Below, in pieces: positions 11,653 to 24,000 of a stretch of 64,000 bases of DNA. The notes under the pieces are model-generated. The model did not search any database. It was not told where the DNA came from and was given only the letters and a program-made list of their open reading frames with translations. A program made the translations under genes and the position numbers. Numbering within the stretch: the first letter of the stretch is position 1; the number at the start of each line of letters is the position of its first letter. Source of the stretch: Tetrapyrgos nigripes (lineage: Eukaryota; Basidiomycota; Agaricomycetes; Agaricales; Campanellaceae); NCBI GenBank assembly GCA_013368315.1, contig JAACJM010000026.1, positions 496,001-560,000 on the forward strand, given 5' to 3'.

Positions 11653-12382
11653 ATGGACAACAAGATCGTCACAGTCCATTTCAACAGCACAGGCGTCCTT
11701 GATGAGTGTTCGTGTCCTGCTTCTCCATCTTATATTCTCCATCTAACCCGTTCTCTTCCAGGGAGTAGGCACGTCGATCTCGTCCAGCTGGCTTGCAGAT
11801 TTTCTTATCTTCCCTTCTAGACGTACACGAATTCCACTGACCACCGCCGAGGCTCTGGGCGCAACGTACGCGCGCGCGCATCGCTGGCTGCAGTCGTTGC
11901 GCATGCAGCTCATCCATCAGTACAACTGGAAAGACTCGGCATCGTCAGATTCTCGCATGCTCTTTTGCGTCGAGACCTCATCAATATGGCGCTCTTCTGT
12001 TGGATTGCCAGCTGGTCCGACTCTTCGCCTGCAGCTCCCCGTTCATGCCAGCTCATTCTTCTCTCCCGAACGACGCGTCCAATGGCAAATGGTTTTTCAT
12101 AGCGACATCTTCGAATCTGTCCGCAAAATATGCCCTCCCATCAACGACATTCTCAACCTCATACAGTGCCTCCTCACTGGACTCGTTACTCTTGTCTTCG
12201 AGGAACAGATGCCCAATGGGATATATCGTACCACTCGTGGACTGCCGCCCGTTTCCTGGGTCAATGCCAACGAGCCGAAGCTAACAGAGATTTTCGGTCC
12301 CGCTCACTACAAGGCACTGCGGAAGGCTTGTAACGATACCGAATCTGCATACAAACTGGAAGTTCTGCCCCATCGCCGCTGA
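11653..12382 (+). CDS. Hypothetical protein, two-exon model
   Basis: ATG 11653 opens MDNKIVTVHFNSTG. A GT-AG intron (GTCCTT...CTTCCAG, ending at 11761) joins in phase 0 to GVGTSISSSWLADFLIFPS, which runs without a stop through EALGATYARAHRWLQSLR, SSFFSPERRVQWQMVFHSD, ICPPINDILNLIQCLLTGL, GLPPVSWVNANEPKLTEIF and ends KLEVLPHRR at 12382. I do not recognise the family; no motif, signal peptide or membrane segment stands out. Another frame is also open over 12000-12284, so the frame choice rests on protein-like composition. Moderately likely to be a real gene. Confidence 0.4.
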
Positions 12383-12810
12383 TTCCATCCAATCCGCATA
12401 CGTTTGCTGTGTGGCAGGTCCCGGCCAAAAATGATCACTCTTGCATCCACCCTACCTTATAGATCCTGGGTTTCCCTAATCGCCTACCTTGTCACATTGC
12501 TTTAACTCTTGCATCGTACCAACTAATACAGGCAATACTTCTCCTTCATCGCACATATAACGTTGTATTTTACTACCTCTTTATTACTCGCAGCATCTAA
12601 TTCCTGTTCACCAGTATGTATCATTGCTTTTTCGCTGCTTTTTGGTCATTGCAGTAATATGCCTAATATCGTTAATATGCTATGTCCCCGCTACCATTAT
12701 CCATAGTATTTGTAGATAGAAATGCGAATCGATGATTTCTCGGCGTCTAAAGACTTGACCGTAAATGAAAGCGGTGCACGAAGTTGTTCAGCACTCAGCA
12801 CCAAACGACA
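12383..12810. other. Intergenic, no gene seen
   Basis: T-rich spacer that should hold the 3' end of the preceding gene and the promoter of MetAP1. No ORF or structured element can be supported. Confidence 0.5.
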
Positions 12811-14699
12811 ATGTCAACAACTATCCTCTGCCAAAGTACAGCTTGCCCTAATGGCAACCCTCCATCCAGACTGGAATGTCCTACTTGTAGCAAGTGAAGA
12901 AAATCTCTACTTAGAGATTAGACTTGTCTCCTGACCTTCTCGTAGGCTGGGCATTCGTGGGTCATTCTTCTGCGGGCAGGAATGCTTCAAAGCAGAATGT
13001 GAGTATGAGTGCCCTATCCTTCTAGGCACTATTCTGACAATTTCTTTTAGGGGTAGGTCCTTTGTCTGTCGTAAGAGCAAATTGACAGAGCCTAACGACA
13101 GTGACGCTACGTCCCTCAGAAAACCCACAAGATTGTTCATGACCTGGCCAAAAAGCCATTGTCAACAGTCAATGTTGGAGGCAAAGGTGCGTTCCATACG
13201 CTATATAAGAAGATCGGTGCTGAGACAACGAGCGCGTCTGTTCAGATTCTTACAATCCCTTCCCTAATTATTCCTATACCGGTTCCATCAGGCCCATGTA
13301 TCCTCTGTCCGCAAGACGAAAAGTGCCTGATCACATTCCTCATCCTGAATACGCCGCAGATGGTAGAGTTAAAGCTTTCTTCCGTCAAACGAAGTTCCTC
13401 ATGTGAGCCCATTTTTGGACGCCCTTTTCACTCGCAGGCTATCCCAAAGCTGAAGCCAGGGCCACCGGCCAAGCTCCTCGTATCTTGAACAAGGAAGAGC
13501 AAGAAAAAATGCGAACCGCATGCCGTGTATCTTTCTAGCATAACTTTTTGCCTATCACTCAGCTAATCTAACGACTGGAAAGCTTACTAGGGAGGTTCTG
13601 GATATTGCTGCATCACACGTACGGCCCGGAATCACAACTGATGAGCTAGACGAAATTGTTCACAATGCTACTATTGAACGCAATGGGTATCCATCTCCTC
13701 TGAATTACCGAAACTTCCCCAAGTCTGTTTGCACGTCAGTACTGGAGCCGCCTTCTTTTCTTCCGCTTCAACTAAAGCCCTCGTTTAATAGATCCGTGAA
13801 CGAAGTCATCTGTCATGGTATTCCGGACCAGAGAAAACTGCAGGAAGGAGACATCGTTAATATCGGTAGGTTTTTGCTTCTGGATCCGCCGTTGTTTTTG
13901 TCCACTCACCCACTGGGCGTTTAGATGTCTCGTTGTATTATGATGGTAATTTCATTGCCTGTGACACCTCGGTTCTTCTTCTAACCAGTACTCATTTCAA
14001 GGTTATCACGGAGACGTGAATGCTACCTACGCGGTTGGCCAGATCGATGAAGAATCCCAGAAACTCATCCGAACCACTCGTGAATGCCTGGACGAGTCTA
14101 TCAAGTTATGTAAGCCCGGTGCTCTCTTCAGGGACATCGGAAAGACTATGTGCGCCTCGGAGTTCCCGAGTTCTTTCTCCGTGTACTTCGTCACCGTCGT
14201 CTTATCTACCCCATCTGTTCTCATCCAGCGAACCAATTGCACGGGCGAATGGCTGCAGTACCGTCCGTACATACACGGGACATGGTATCCACGAGTTTTT
14301 CCATTGTTCTCCTAATATTCCGCACTATGCAAAGAATAAAGCCGTTGGAACCATGAAGCCTGGAATGGCAAGTCCTTGTGAAATCTCTCCTTTCGGTTGA
14401 TAATTGATAGGTGCCCCATAGGTCTTCACCATTGAACCTGTGAGTACTTTCTTGGAGTTGCTTGATGTATCTATCGATTAATATTTTCCATCCTTCTAGA
14501 TGATCAATCTCGGACACAACTGGGGTGAAGTCCACTGGCCAGATAACTGGACTGCTACTACCGTCGACAGCAAACGTAGTGCTCAGTTTGAGGAAACTTT
14601 ATTGTAGGTTTTTTCTTGCATCACATACCGAAAGTGATCTAATGAGTGGCGTAAAGAATTACGGAGGACGGCGTTGAGGTCCTTACAGCTGGGAAGTAG
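12811..14699 (+). CDS. MAP1: Methionine aminopeptidase type 1
   Basis: About a dozen exons. The N-terminal zinc finger of the eukaryotic type 1 enzyme is present: [20 protein letters not shown], then [14 protein letters not shown] and THKIVHD. The linker contains [14 protein letters not shown]. The pita-bread catalytic domain follows: [48 protein letters not shown]. Metal ligands are visible in [17 protein letters not shown] (two Asp), [10 protein letters not shown] (His), FTIEP and EETLLITEDG (Glu). It removes the initiator Met from nascent cytosolic proteins, and the finger supports ribosome association. A short exon VGPLSV between the finger and THKIVHD is needed to keep frame. One intron (14368-14421) has a GC donor. 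Complete and apparently functional. Confidence 0.93.
14368..14421 (+). other. GC-AG intron in MetAP1 (54 nt)
   Basis: The exon ends GTMKPGM and the intron begins GCAAGT, ending CCATAG before GTC TTC ACC. Without this splice the frame hits a stop. With it the protein reads GM-VFTIEP, the invariant type 1 sequence around a metal-ligand Glu. No GT donor in the neighbourhood restores this. Confidence 0.9.
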
Positions 14700-15093
14700 C
14701 ATCTACGCGAATCTAGAATCACGAATAATCACACCGATGGGAAGTGGATCGGGTCTCATATATTCTCGGTAGTTGTTACTGCCTGTCCAAAATTGGCTTC
14801 TGGCAATATCCGTTGTTCGTCTCACCGCCGAAGCAGTTCGGCAGTTACCTTCCTAAACTGCATCATCGACCATCTACACCATTCCAACAGGAACCAAGGA
14901 CCGGTGGGCAAAACTCGTGCTCAGGTGCGGATTTCTACGAGATTTTGTGATAACCATTATTGGGTCAGCCACACAAGTAAGTGTACAGTGCGAGAATCCC
15001 GAAATATACATAGGTACTGTGTAAGTTAAAGAGAGCCCAAGTGATCCGACGACAATCGTATCCACTACACCCTTCAGTCCGTTATCCCAAAAT
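14700..15093. other. Convergent 3' spacer, no gene seen
   Basis: Lies between the stops of MetAP1 (plus) and the acyltransferase (minus). It should contain both polyadenylation regions. Nothing else is recognisable. Confidence 0.5.
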
Positions 15094-17831
15094 TTAATCC
15101 GATTTTTGATGAACCTTAGCTTGACGAATTTCTTCGTTGATTTCATCAGTTGCTTCATCAAAATGTTCCTGACGATCTACAGCAGCGAGACGCTTCACTG
15201 GGACTCCGTCGGACAAGGAACCACGTCTTTGCCTATGAGAACTCTGGAATTTCAACCCATCCAGCTCAACAGAAGGAGAGGAAGCTGTCGCTGAAGAAGT
15301 CAGCGAGACTGCAGAGAAACGTAGTCTTTGTAAGTCCGCATATGAACTGTTGCGACTACGTGACCTGGATCCTGGTCTAGAATCGTCGTGACCAGGAAGG
15401 GCAGCGATGACATTGTCATAGTCACCACCATCCTCTTCCTCGGAGTCGTCCGGTGTGCCGGCCCTACTAGGTTCGTCATTTGACCCCAGCCAAGCACTGG
15501 TCCCTCGCCTAGCACTTCGACTCCAACCAAACAACCGTTCGTCTATCCATGTCATGGGATGAGTCAAACCAAGACCTTGCGCATCAACTGCCCCCACGCT
15601 GCTCTTTCTTCGCCATAATCCAGGAGTACCAGTGGAAGGAGGTACGCTAGCAGATGGGACCAGGATACGCCACTGTAATGACATATTAGTGGACGAGCAA
15701 CTTATCAGTGAGAAGCAAAAGTACCTGATTAAAGTCGGTGTATAACTGCGGCCCAAGGTCATTGATTACACCGGCGACTTCGTTAGACAGATGCTCTCGC
15801 ATGGCCTTGACTTTCTCTAGAGATCGCTGCTGACCAGGTATTAGAGCCACTACCAACGGGCGAAGAGATCTGCATGACGATGAGAAGTAATTTCTGCATG
15901 AGAGCTTCTCAAACTTACTTTAGGACGTCCATACCGGCTTCTCCAAATTTGAGAGCAGCAAAGTTCATGAACGGAAGAGCCAAAAATACTACAAATGGAG
16001 TAAGTATCCTCCACTTTAGAGGAGCGTTCGCTCGAATGACAACAAGAGTGGCGAGAAAAGCGTATAAACAGTAGAGAAGAGGAGCGACACCCAGAGATAT
16101 GAGAACCTTCCAAGTGGCAACAACATCTCTTGCCGCAATTTTGACCGTGGACGCAGCCAGAGCCTCTGAAACGAGAGTGAGAGGGGACTTCAGCCAAAAG
16201 CATTGAATATGAACGTGCCTTTAGCCTTTTTTCTTGAAATGATAGATGCCAATATGAACATCGGACCATTCAATATAGTACCGGGAAGCGCAAGAATAGT
16301 CCATACGATGAGCAGCCCGACACGGTATGTGAGTAGGCCAAGTGTTTGCCAACTCGCTTTTTGCGCACGAGGCACCTGTATTGAAAAGAAGGTCAGAGGT
16401 GGTTCTAGTGATAAAGGGAGTCTATTAAGACCTGATGATCGCGTAAACCAAGATCACGAAGGAGCCGGTTATATTTCAAGACATCTTCACGTAGTTTAAC
16501 GACTCTTGGCTCATCTTTGAAATGTGTGTATCCTTCTAGAAGACGTCGGTTGAGTTCCACAACTTGGCCCAAAGTCAAATGCTGGCCAGGCGTCTTGTAC
16601 AGACGCCGAGCGGCTTGAATGAGCTGCGCCATAGAAATGTGAAACTCAAATTCTTTAAGTTTACGGGTAACTCACCATGAGGGTGTCGTAGTCTGGTGCT
16701 CGCACTGTGACAGTCTTCAGAGCGTCGTAGATGAGATCAAGGAATTTAGAGACAGCTTCTCTCTTCTGCTGACCACCCTGCTTGAACATCTCCACGAGTT
16801 CGTCGGGAACATCCATGGCACTTCCGAATTCAACCACTGCTCGTGAGCGAAAACGATGAGCATGAAAGTAGGAAAACCCGACTGGCACAATTTTGACACG
16901 ACATGTGGGATCGTTTGCCATTGCGCCGAGAGCCATTACGGACACCCCGGCCTTAAGCGGTAAAAGGTCTGTACGATCATGACTACCGCCTAGTATGAAC
17001 AGCAATCAGAGACAACTTGGAAGTGAAACGGTGTAGCTTCGTACCTTCAGGAAAGATCCCAATACTGCCACCCCTTTTAAGACACTCATAAACATACTTG
17101 TACATATCTTTCTGGTCCACATATGGTAATGTTTTGAACGCTAGACCGGTCTGCCCCTCAGCACGAAGTTCGGCAATCTTTTCCCTAATCCTCGCAGTGC
17201 CTTTTCCGCTTTCGCCGCCGAATTCGCGCTTAATTCTGAGTTGCGTTTCAGATATGACCTCCACCACTTCGGCCAGGCAGTAATTCACGGATTTTGGGAG
17301 CATAATCTGCATTCTTGGCTCGAATTCTGACAAGAATTTAGTGCCATCACCAAGAACCAGGCATGGGTCGTCTTCAGAGAGATAAACTCGCCCTGTGCCA
17401 GCCTTGGCGTCGTCGGCCGCACGAGAAACAGGTACTGTAGGAATGCGTCAACGTTGTCACCCAAAGCGAGTGGATGAATACGCACTACTATCCATCAAGC
17501 GACTGAGAAAACCAATAGCTCTTCTCTTCATACTCTTCGCAGCAGTCAAAAACTGGATATGCCGGTAAGTCTCTTTATGGACTTGCAGTAAAAGTAAGAG
17601 TGGGTCGAGAAACTATGCAGGAGGTTGTTAAGCTATTGAGGCGCATTTGAGAAGCAGACATACCTGGTTATTGTGGGGTGCAGCTACGAATATAACAGGA
17701 CCATCACGGGGAATATTGAAAGCACCTCTGGGACGGATTTCACGGAAAAAGACATTGACGATTACACGCCAGAAGAAAACAGAGGTGTCATAACTGAATT
17801 TATAAGAATGTTTGGATTTTGAGGAAGGCAT
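15094..17831 (-). CDS. Glycerol-3-phosphate/DHAP acyltransferase (Gpt2/Sct1-like)
   Basis: Start ATG 17831 gives MPSSKSKHSYKFSYD, then a hydrophobic VFFWRVIVNVFF and GPVIFVAAPHNNQ joined to FLDPLLLL: the fungal GAT form of acyltransferase motif I, where APHxNQFxDP replaces HxxxxD. Later exons give YKYVYECLKRGG, then SIGIFPEG joined to GSHDRTDLLPLKAG (motif III, FPEGGSHDR) and VKIVPVGFSYFHAHRFRSRA (motif IV). C-terminal exons hold several membrane segments (YRVGLLIVWTILALPGTIL; LYAFLATLVVIRA) and a Ser-rich tail with GHDDSRPGSRSRSRNSS. It carries out the first acylation of glycerolipid synthesis in the ER. The tail is long (about 200 residues) and rich in phosphorylatable Ser, as in yeast Gpt2. 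Confidence 0.9.
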
Positions 17832-18009
17832 GAGAGTGTTCGAGATGAGCAAATTGTGCGCACATCGGACTGATCTCCGAGTTACTCAATGGGCTCTTGA
17901 TACTAACACGCGTAAATACTCTACATCATTTGGGATGTGCATAAGGATACAAATGTAAATGTCATGAGATGTACGAGAAACGTCCAGGATCACAAAGAGA
18001 ACAAGTAGT

Positions 18010-21000
18010 TCAGCTCAAAGAAGTCCGAGGAGTAGTGCGTCCCTGCGAGGAACCATTACTCAAGGTACTGGATCGATACTGAAAGATGTCATGTAACCGC
18101 GACAGTTTGTCTTGAGCAGTACCATTACCATCAGCCGTTTGTGGAGGACTCGTTCTTCGAGGCGAAGGAACGCGTTCCGAGCGAACAGGAGACAGAGGAG
18201 GATCCTGGCTACGGTGTGATTCCAATTCTGCTTATTGTTGGTCAGCCAAGCTCATGTTGTGGATTATCGAGAAAAGCTTACTTGAGAGTGTATCTGCCAC
18301 AGCAGCATCCCTCTCTTGATCTTCCGCTGCTCGACTGGCAAGTGCACGGTTGATATATTTCCTGAAAGCGGCACCAGTAGATTCAAGCATCTTTTCCACC
18401 CGGGGTCGTTTATTGGGATAAGCTTTCAAGAACTGATGAAGTTCTGTTATGCCTTCCTTGTGCAACGCTCCAGTGGTTTCACTGGAAATATGTCCAATGA
18501 TGGTGAGAAGTTGGGCATCTGGGTCAGGTTCCTCCACTGGAGGGGAGTAAGCACCATTAGGACTGTTGCGACGACTAGGTGACGAGTTTCGGTTGCTGAC
18601 GGAAGCTGCTGAGGAGGCAGTGCCATGAGGAGATATTGCTCTGCTAGATGTCGCGGAAAGTGGTCGTGAAGCGTGCTCGTCTTCGTTCCGGTGATGTTCA
18701 GAAGTCGTTCGCGTACTGGAGTTCAAGATTCGGTAGACGTAGGGGTACACAATTGTGGCTGAAGGATCGTCAAAAGAAGCTGACAGTAATTCATAAACAT
18801 CGTCTCCATAATGAGCTACGAATGATGAGAAGGTTAGAAAAAAACATTGATTGACAAATAAAATATATCTTACCGACGACATGCTGAATGATAACCTTGA
18901 TTGTCCTCAAAGGCATATCACCACAAGGCACCTTATTTGTCGCCCTCGCTCTCCATTCGTTGGGAGGAACAGACTGGAGGAAATGTTCTATAGCGGGGAA
19001 AAGCTCGACAGGATCTAGCTTGCGGTCGTTCAGATCCTGAGGAATGCTTCGAGCTAATTTCCAAACACATTTCAATACTAGCTCTGCGACTTTGGCCTCC
19101 TTTGATTCTGTCGAAACTCCATTTGTGGGGAAAGGTTTGACTATCTGCAACAGCAGAGCAAAAAGCGAACTACAAACAGATGAGAACATATCAGATCTCA
19201 AAACGGTTGCTGCTCACCGGAATATCGACATTCTCCTTCCAGTGGCAAAAAGTCGCAGGATGATCATGTTGATGAATCGAGACAAGTCTTTCACTTGCTT
19301 GGAAGAACTATCATCCGTTTCCAGAAGTCGCAAGGTCAACTCTTCCAATAAGGAAATCAGGATATCAACAGTGAGCGACTCTGCGAGTAAAGGATGATCA
19401 CAGAAATTGTTCAAGGTCTGGATCAAGTGCTTGGCCAGTCGGAAATTTTCGTCTAGAGCAAGATCACCCGGCCGTTCGAACACATGAGCCATTTGTAGTG
19501 TAATGGTCTCTACGAGACCTTCTGTGTGTTCTGCAAGCTCTTGATATTGAGAAGAGCTAGCGCCAGCTTCAGGTCCTACACTCAAAATCTTTTGAATCTT
19601 CTTGAGTGCGTCAACGCTTCGGCTGGGATCACTGCTCAGGATGCTGGATATTACCAGCGTTATATCTTCGGGATTGGTAGGCGCAGGTGGTATCTCAGCA
19701 GCAGCGTCCGGTGCGCCATTGCTGTCTGCTTCATTGATCCCTTCGTCGGCATTGAGATCGTCTATGGGGGATGAGTGGGCTAGGTGAGAGGATGGTTGAG
19801 AAAAATGTGAACGTGGACGACCGAGGCGTGAAGGTAAACCAGTCTTGGGTCGTGGAATAGCTGGGGATGACGGAGCAGGGAGATGGGAAGAACCTGGAGG
19901 CTTCGAGCCCCGAGACGGGGAAGCTGATCGAATGTTAGATGATGAAGGGGATGCCGGCCGATGAACCGGAGAAGCTGGTCGTGCGAGCTTGCTAGCACCG
20001 ACAGCAGGACTAGCCGGTCGCGGTATTCCTCCAATTCTACTGCTGTGCGCTGGGGAAGCAGGCCGAGGAATGCCACCTGCGATACGGCTGACTTGAGGTG
20101 GTTGTAGCGTCTCCGGCGCTTCGTGACTACTGGGCCCCGCGACTCGTCGTAGCCGTTCCTCCAGCTGAGTCTTATCCTTTGGTGTCAATGGGCCAACAAG
20201 AGACCAGATCTTTTCCCCGGTAAGGGTGTATCCCTCACTGCAATACTACATGAGCAGTTGCGAGAAGAAAGAAACAGCAAATGCTTACCTCAGTGCGCTG
20301 AGAGCTGATTTGCGTACCTGAGGATCTTTGTCTGATATCATGGCGGCAATTACAGGGAATGCTTTAGCAGGCTCGCAAGCTCCCATACCAGATTTCTTCA
20401 ATAAGCTGCCTAATTCATCCAGTGCACCTTGCCGAGTCTTGGCAACTTTGGACTTGAGACCGTGATCAAGCAGCAGCTGAAATAAACGGCTATATGCATA
20501 CACTTTCGGAAGAGATTGCATGATCTGCTGAACGCGCGACCGAATTTGCTCTCTAGCGTCTCCTAGCTGTGGCCAGAATGAGTTTGTGGACCAAAAAAGT
20601 ATACAGAAACTCACTTTATATATCATTGTGGGAATAAAACACAGAGCTTCATTGTCCGTCAATTGGTAGCTAACGTGACGCAGAAAAGCGAGCACGGCTT
20701 CCACCAATTCCAGACATTTCGATGTGAGATTGGACTGCGGCTCGTGTATCTTGATGGAGACGTATTTCAAGGGAAGGTCGAAATTGGCTAAGCAAATGGC
20801 CTCCGCAGATTCATCACCACTTGTAGCGGTGCTGAATAAGTCACACAGGAGAGAAAGTCCAGTTATGTGGTCGTTAATAGCGTTATGGTCATGACTGAAA
20901 AGACGAGAAAGAAGCTCCTTGGAAGCGTGGGCTTCCATTTGATTTTGCAATAATTCCACGAGATCCTTCCTGGTCGGTCCACCCTCATTGATCCATCGAG

Positions 21001-24000
21001 AAGAGTCCTTGTTGCATCTGTTCTTCCTAGCATCCGGGTTTGTGCCAGACAAGGGAAACGACACGGTGAGCGAGGCTGCAGGTGCGGCTGAAGGTTTGGA
21101 GACAGTAGGACGTCGGAGACCATTAGTTTTCGCCAAACGAGGCGGTTGAGGTTCTACCGGTGTCTCGGACCTTGGCTCAGGTCGATTGCTAACCAATGGC
21201 AACTTTCTTCGAACTCCGGTGAGCTTACTTGCGGGGGCTTTGGGTGCAGAGCTTTCGACTGCTGGAGGTTCAGGCGACGAGGGCGGAGGCGAAGCGGCTC
21301 TACTCCGCGCAGGAGGTGCTGCAGGCTTCGCAGAGGGAGCAGAAGGCACTTCAACAGCCGGGCGAGCTGCTTGGATAAGGGGAACAGCAGTATTGCGGGA
21401 AGCCGGCTTCAGGGAACTTGACTGTTGCATGACATAGTCAAATCCGGCACAGGTGATGAGGGTTGGTAACATGGCTTGAGCTCCTTTCCGAACATCGCCG
21501 TTACGATCATCCAATGAAGATATGATAGGAACAGTCCAGGCGCTGAGGTCGAGGCTGGGAGGTGGCCGGTGCTCCTTGAACCATTCCACCATCCAGTGAA
21601 GTAAAGTTCCTTTTTGCAGAGGGTTCGCAGTTTCAAGGCCAGAAGTTAGACCCGGAACCATCGAATCCAAGCCCTCGCAGGCCGCTGCAATGGCGCTCAA
21701 AGTAGTTAGTGCAGAGTTACGGATCGGAGCTTTCTGGTCGGCCAAGACGGTACAGACGGGGAGAACAAAGAAGCGATTTTGTTTCTCGAATGGCTTCCCC
21801 ATGCCGGTAGCTATACGAGCAACAATATCGAGCGCCAGTGTCTGCACGGCTTTGTTGGTGTCCACCACCCTGGCTTTCAGTACTTGAGCCATTTCCCCTG
21901 AGAGAAAAGTACGATGTTGAGCGTAAACACATTCAGAACAGAACATCAAAATCATACCCATTCCTGGTTTCAAACGTTTGTTACTTCCCTGATCTAGAAT
22001 ACTCTGCAAAGTTTCCAGTGCTTCTTTCTTGGTCTTCCATGCATCACTTTTCGAGTCTGCAAGGATACTTGTGCCTTTCAGCAGACTGTCAAAGTCGACC
22101 CGGGGGAAAAGGTCATCCAGAGCGTCTCCTGCTCCTGCTCCTGCACCACCACCCTTGGACGATGACGCCACGGGCATAGCAGCTACATCAGCAGACACAC
22201 GCGTAGGTTCTGGAGCGGGAGTGCCTTCAACCTTGTCAAATTCCGTTGTGATAGTATTCAGCAATTGCGGGTTTAAGTCTTCAAGTAAGTCTTTGACGCC
22301 TGAGTTTGAACGTTTAAGCGGTCATGTCGTACGAAGAGGAACAGATACTCACTAGGGCCCGCAAATGATTTGACCGTGACCATCGTCTTGGTCGCACTCG
22401 TTCGGACTGTGGCATTCGAATTCTGTAGTGCACCCTTAAGAAAATCGATGAGCGATCGAAGAGAAAGGCCTGCAATGCCAAAATCTGTCAATGCCGAGTT
22501 CACCCAAGCGATAGCATCCGCAAGGACTTTTGGTGCCTTTTGCTTGGACAGAGGCTCGTACGCTATCATTACAGTCAGCTCATGAATCATCTTTCAAAAG
22601 ATAATGGAAGCACCTTGATTAAGCACAAATTGAAGAGAGGTTTTCTCGGCAAACATGATGAGCGTGTCCCCAGCAGGCTTCTTCAACTTCAGGTCGCCCA
22701 ACTTCTCAGCAAGGTGCGGGACACAAAGAGCAACGCAAGACCTTCCGAACATAGAGCTTTCTTCGGCTAAGCGATTGCAAATACCGTAAATTTTGGCGGA
22801 GACCTGGATGATAAATCAACAATCTGTGGTACACACGTAGAGTATCTTCGACACACCTGAAAATTCTTTTCTGCCCAACCCTTCTTTGCCAAAGCACGAA
22901 CGACCACTTCAGCATCGACATCCGCTATCACGCCGTCTAACCAAGTATTCATTTCTTCAAGGGCGGCCAACCTCGTCTTCCAATTAGAATCGGTCAGATC
23001 AGCAAGTAGGGACGATGGTATCAAATCAGCAGCAAGGTTATCGGCATCTTCAGGCGTATGTTTGTATTTGAAAGTGTCCAAAGCTCCTGCTGCTACTGGA
23101 GGGGCCGCTTTAGCCGGCTTACCTGCAGGAGCAGGAGGTACTTTTTTGGGCGCTGAGGCTGCGGCGGGTGGGGTCGATGAGCCTGAAGCTGTTTTATTCT
23201 TCTGCGCCTGGCAATGCCATGAATACGTCGTTTCAGAAAAGAAGAACTCAGAGAAGACGTACCAACAGTCGGGCAGGCGGTTTGCCAGCGGGTTTGGCTG
23301 GCTCCTCAAGAGGCTCATCGGCAACATCAGGCTTGTTCTTCTGTGCCTGAGGTGACGATGAATACGAAGACCGATAAAAATTCAGCAGAAGATACACTCA
23401 CAAGTAAACGAGCTGGTGGCTTTCCAAGAGGCTTCTTGGGAGGCTCTGGCTCCATCAACTCGACTTCTGCAGCAGGCCGGGGTTTAGCCGTAGGTGCCTT
23501 CTTTTTGGGAGCGGCAGCAGCAAGCGGTGCGCTTGCTTTGGGAGGGGGACCGCCACCAGCTTTGCATTTAACGGTTGCTTTCTCGAAGGCTTCCTTGATC
23601 TTCGCTTTACGAACGTCTGCGAGGGGTTCAATCACAGCATTCAGCGGTCTCTCCCCGACCATCTTCATAAGAGTACCCATGCATGTTGCTGCCTCGTTTC
23701 GAGCGCCTTCAAATCCATCCTCGAGAAGACCTGCCAGCGTTTCGGCAAGAGGTTTGATCTGAGCAGGCAGAATAGGTGTCTTAGCCGAGGAAAGACAACG
23801 GCCCAGGAACTTCAGTGTTCCTTCTTTGACTTGAGGATTTTTGTGAGCAAGAGCGGGCCCGAGGTCGGGAATGATGTCGACAAGTGTGGTCTGAAAATCA
23901 AACAAGTTAGCCAAATAAATTTCAGAACTGTTCGCACCCACAGTGACAAATACTGCATCAAGGGCAGTACCTATTGCATCCGTAACATTGGCCTTTCGTT

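Noticed and set aside
21146..21437. Plus-strand ORFs antisense to the TOG gene
   Set aside because: Gly/Ala/Arg-rich shadow of the Pro/Ala/Ser linker; no splice or start support.
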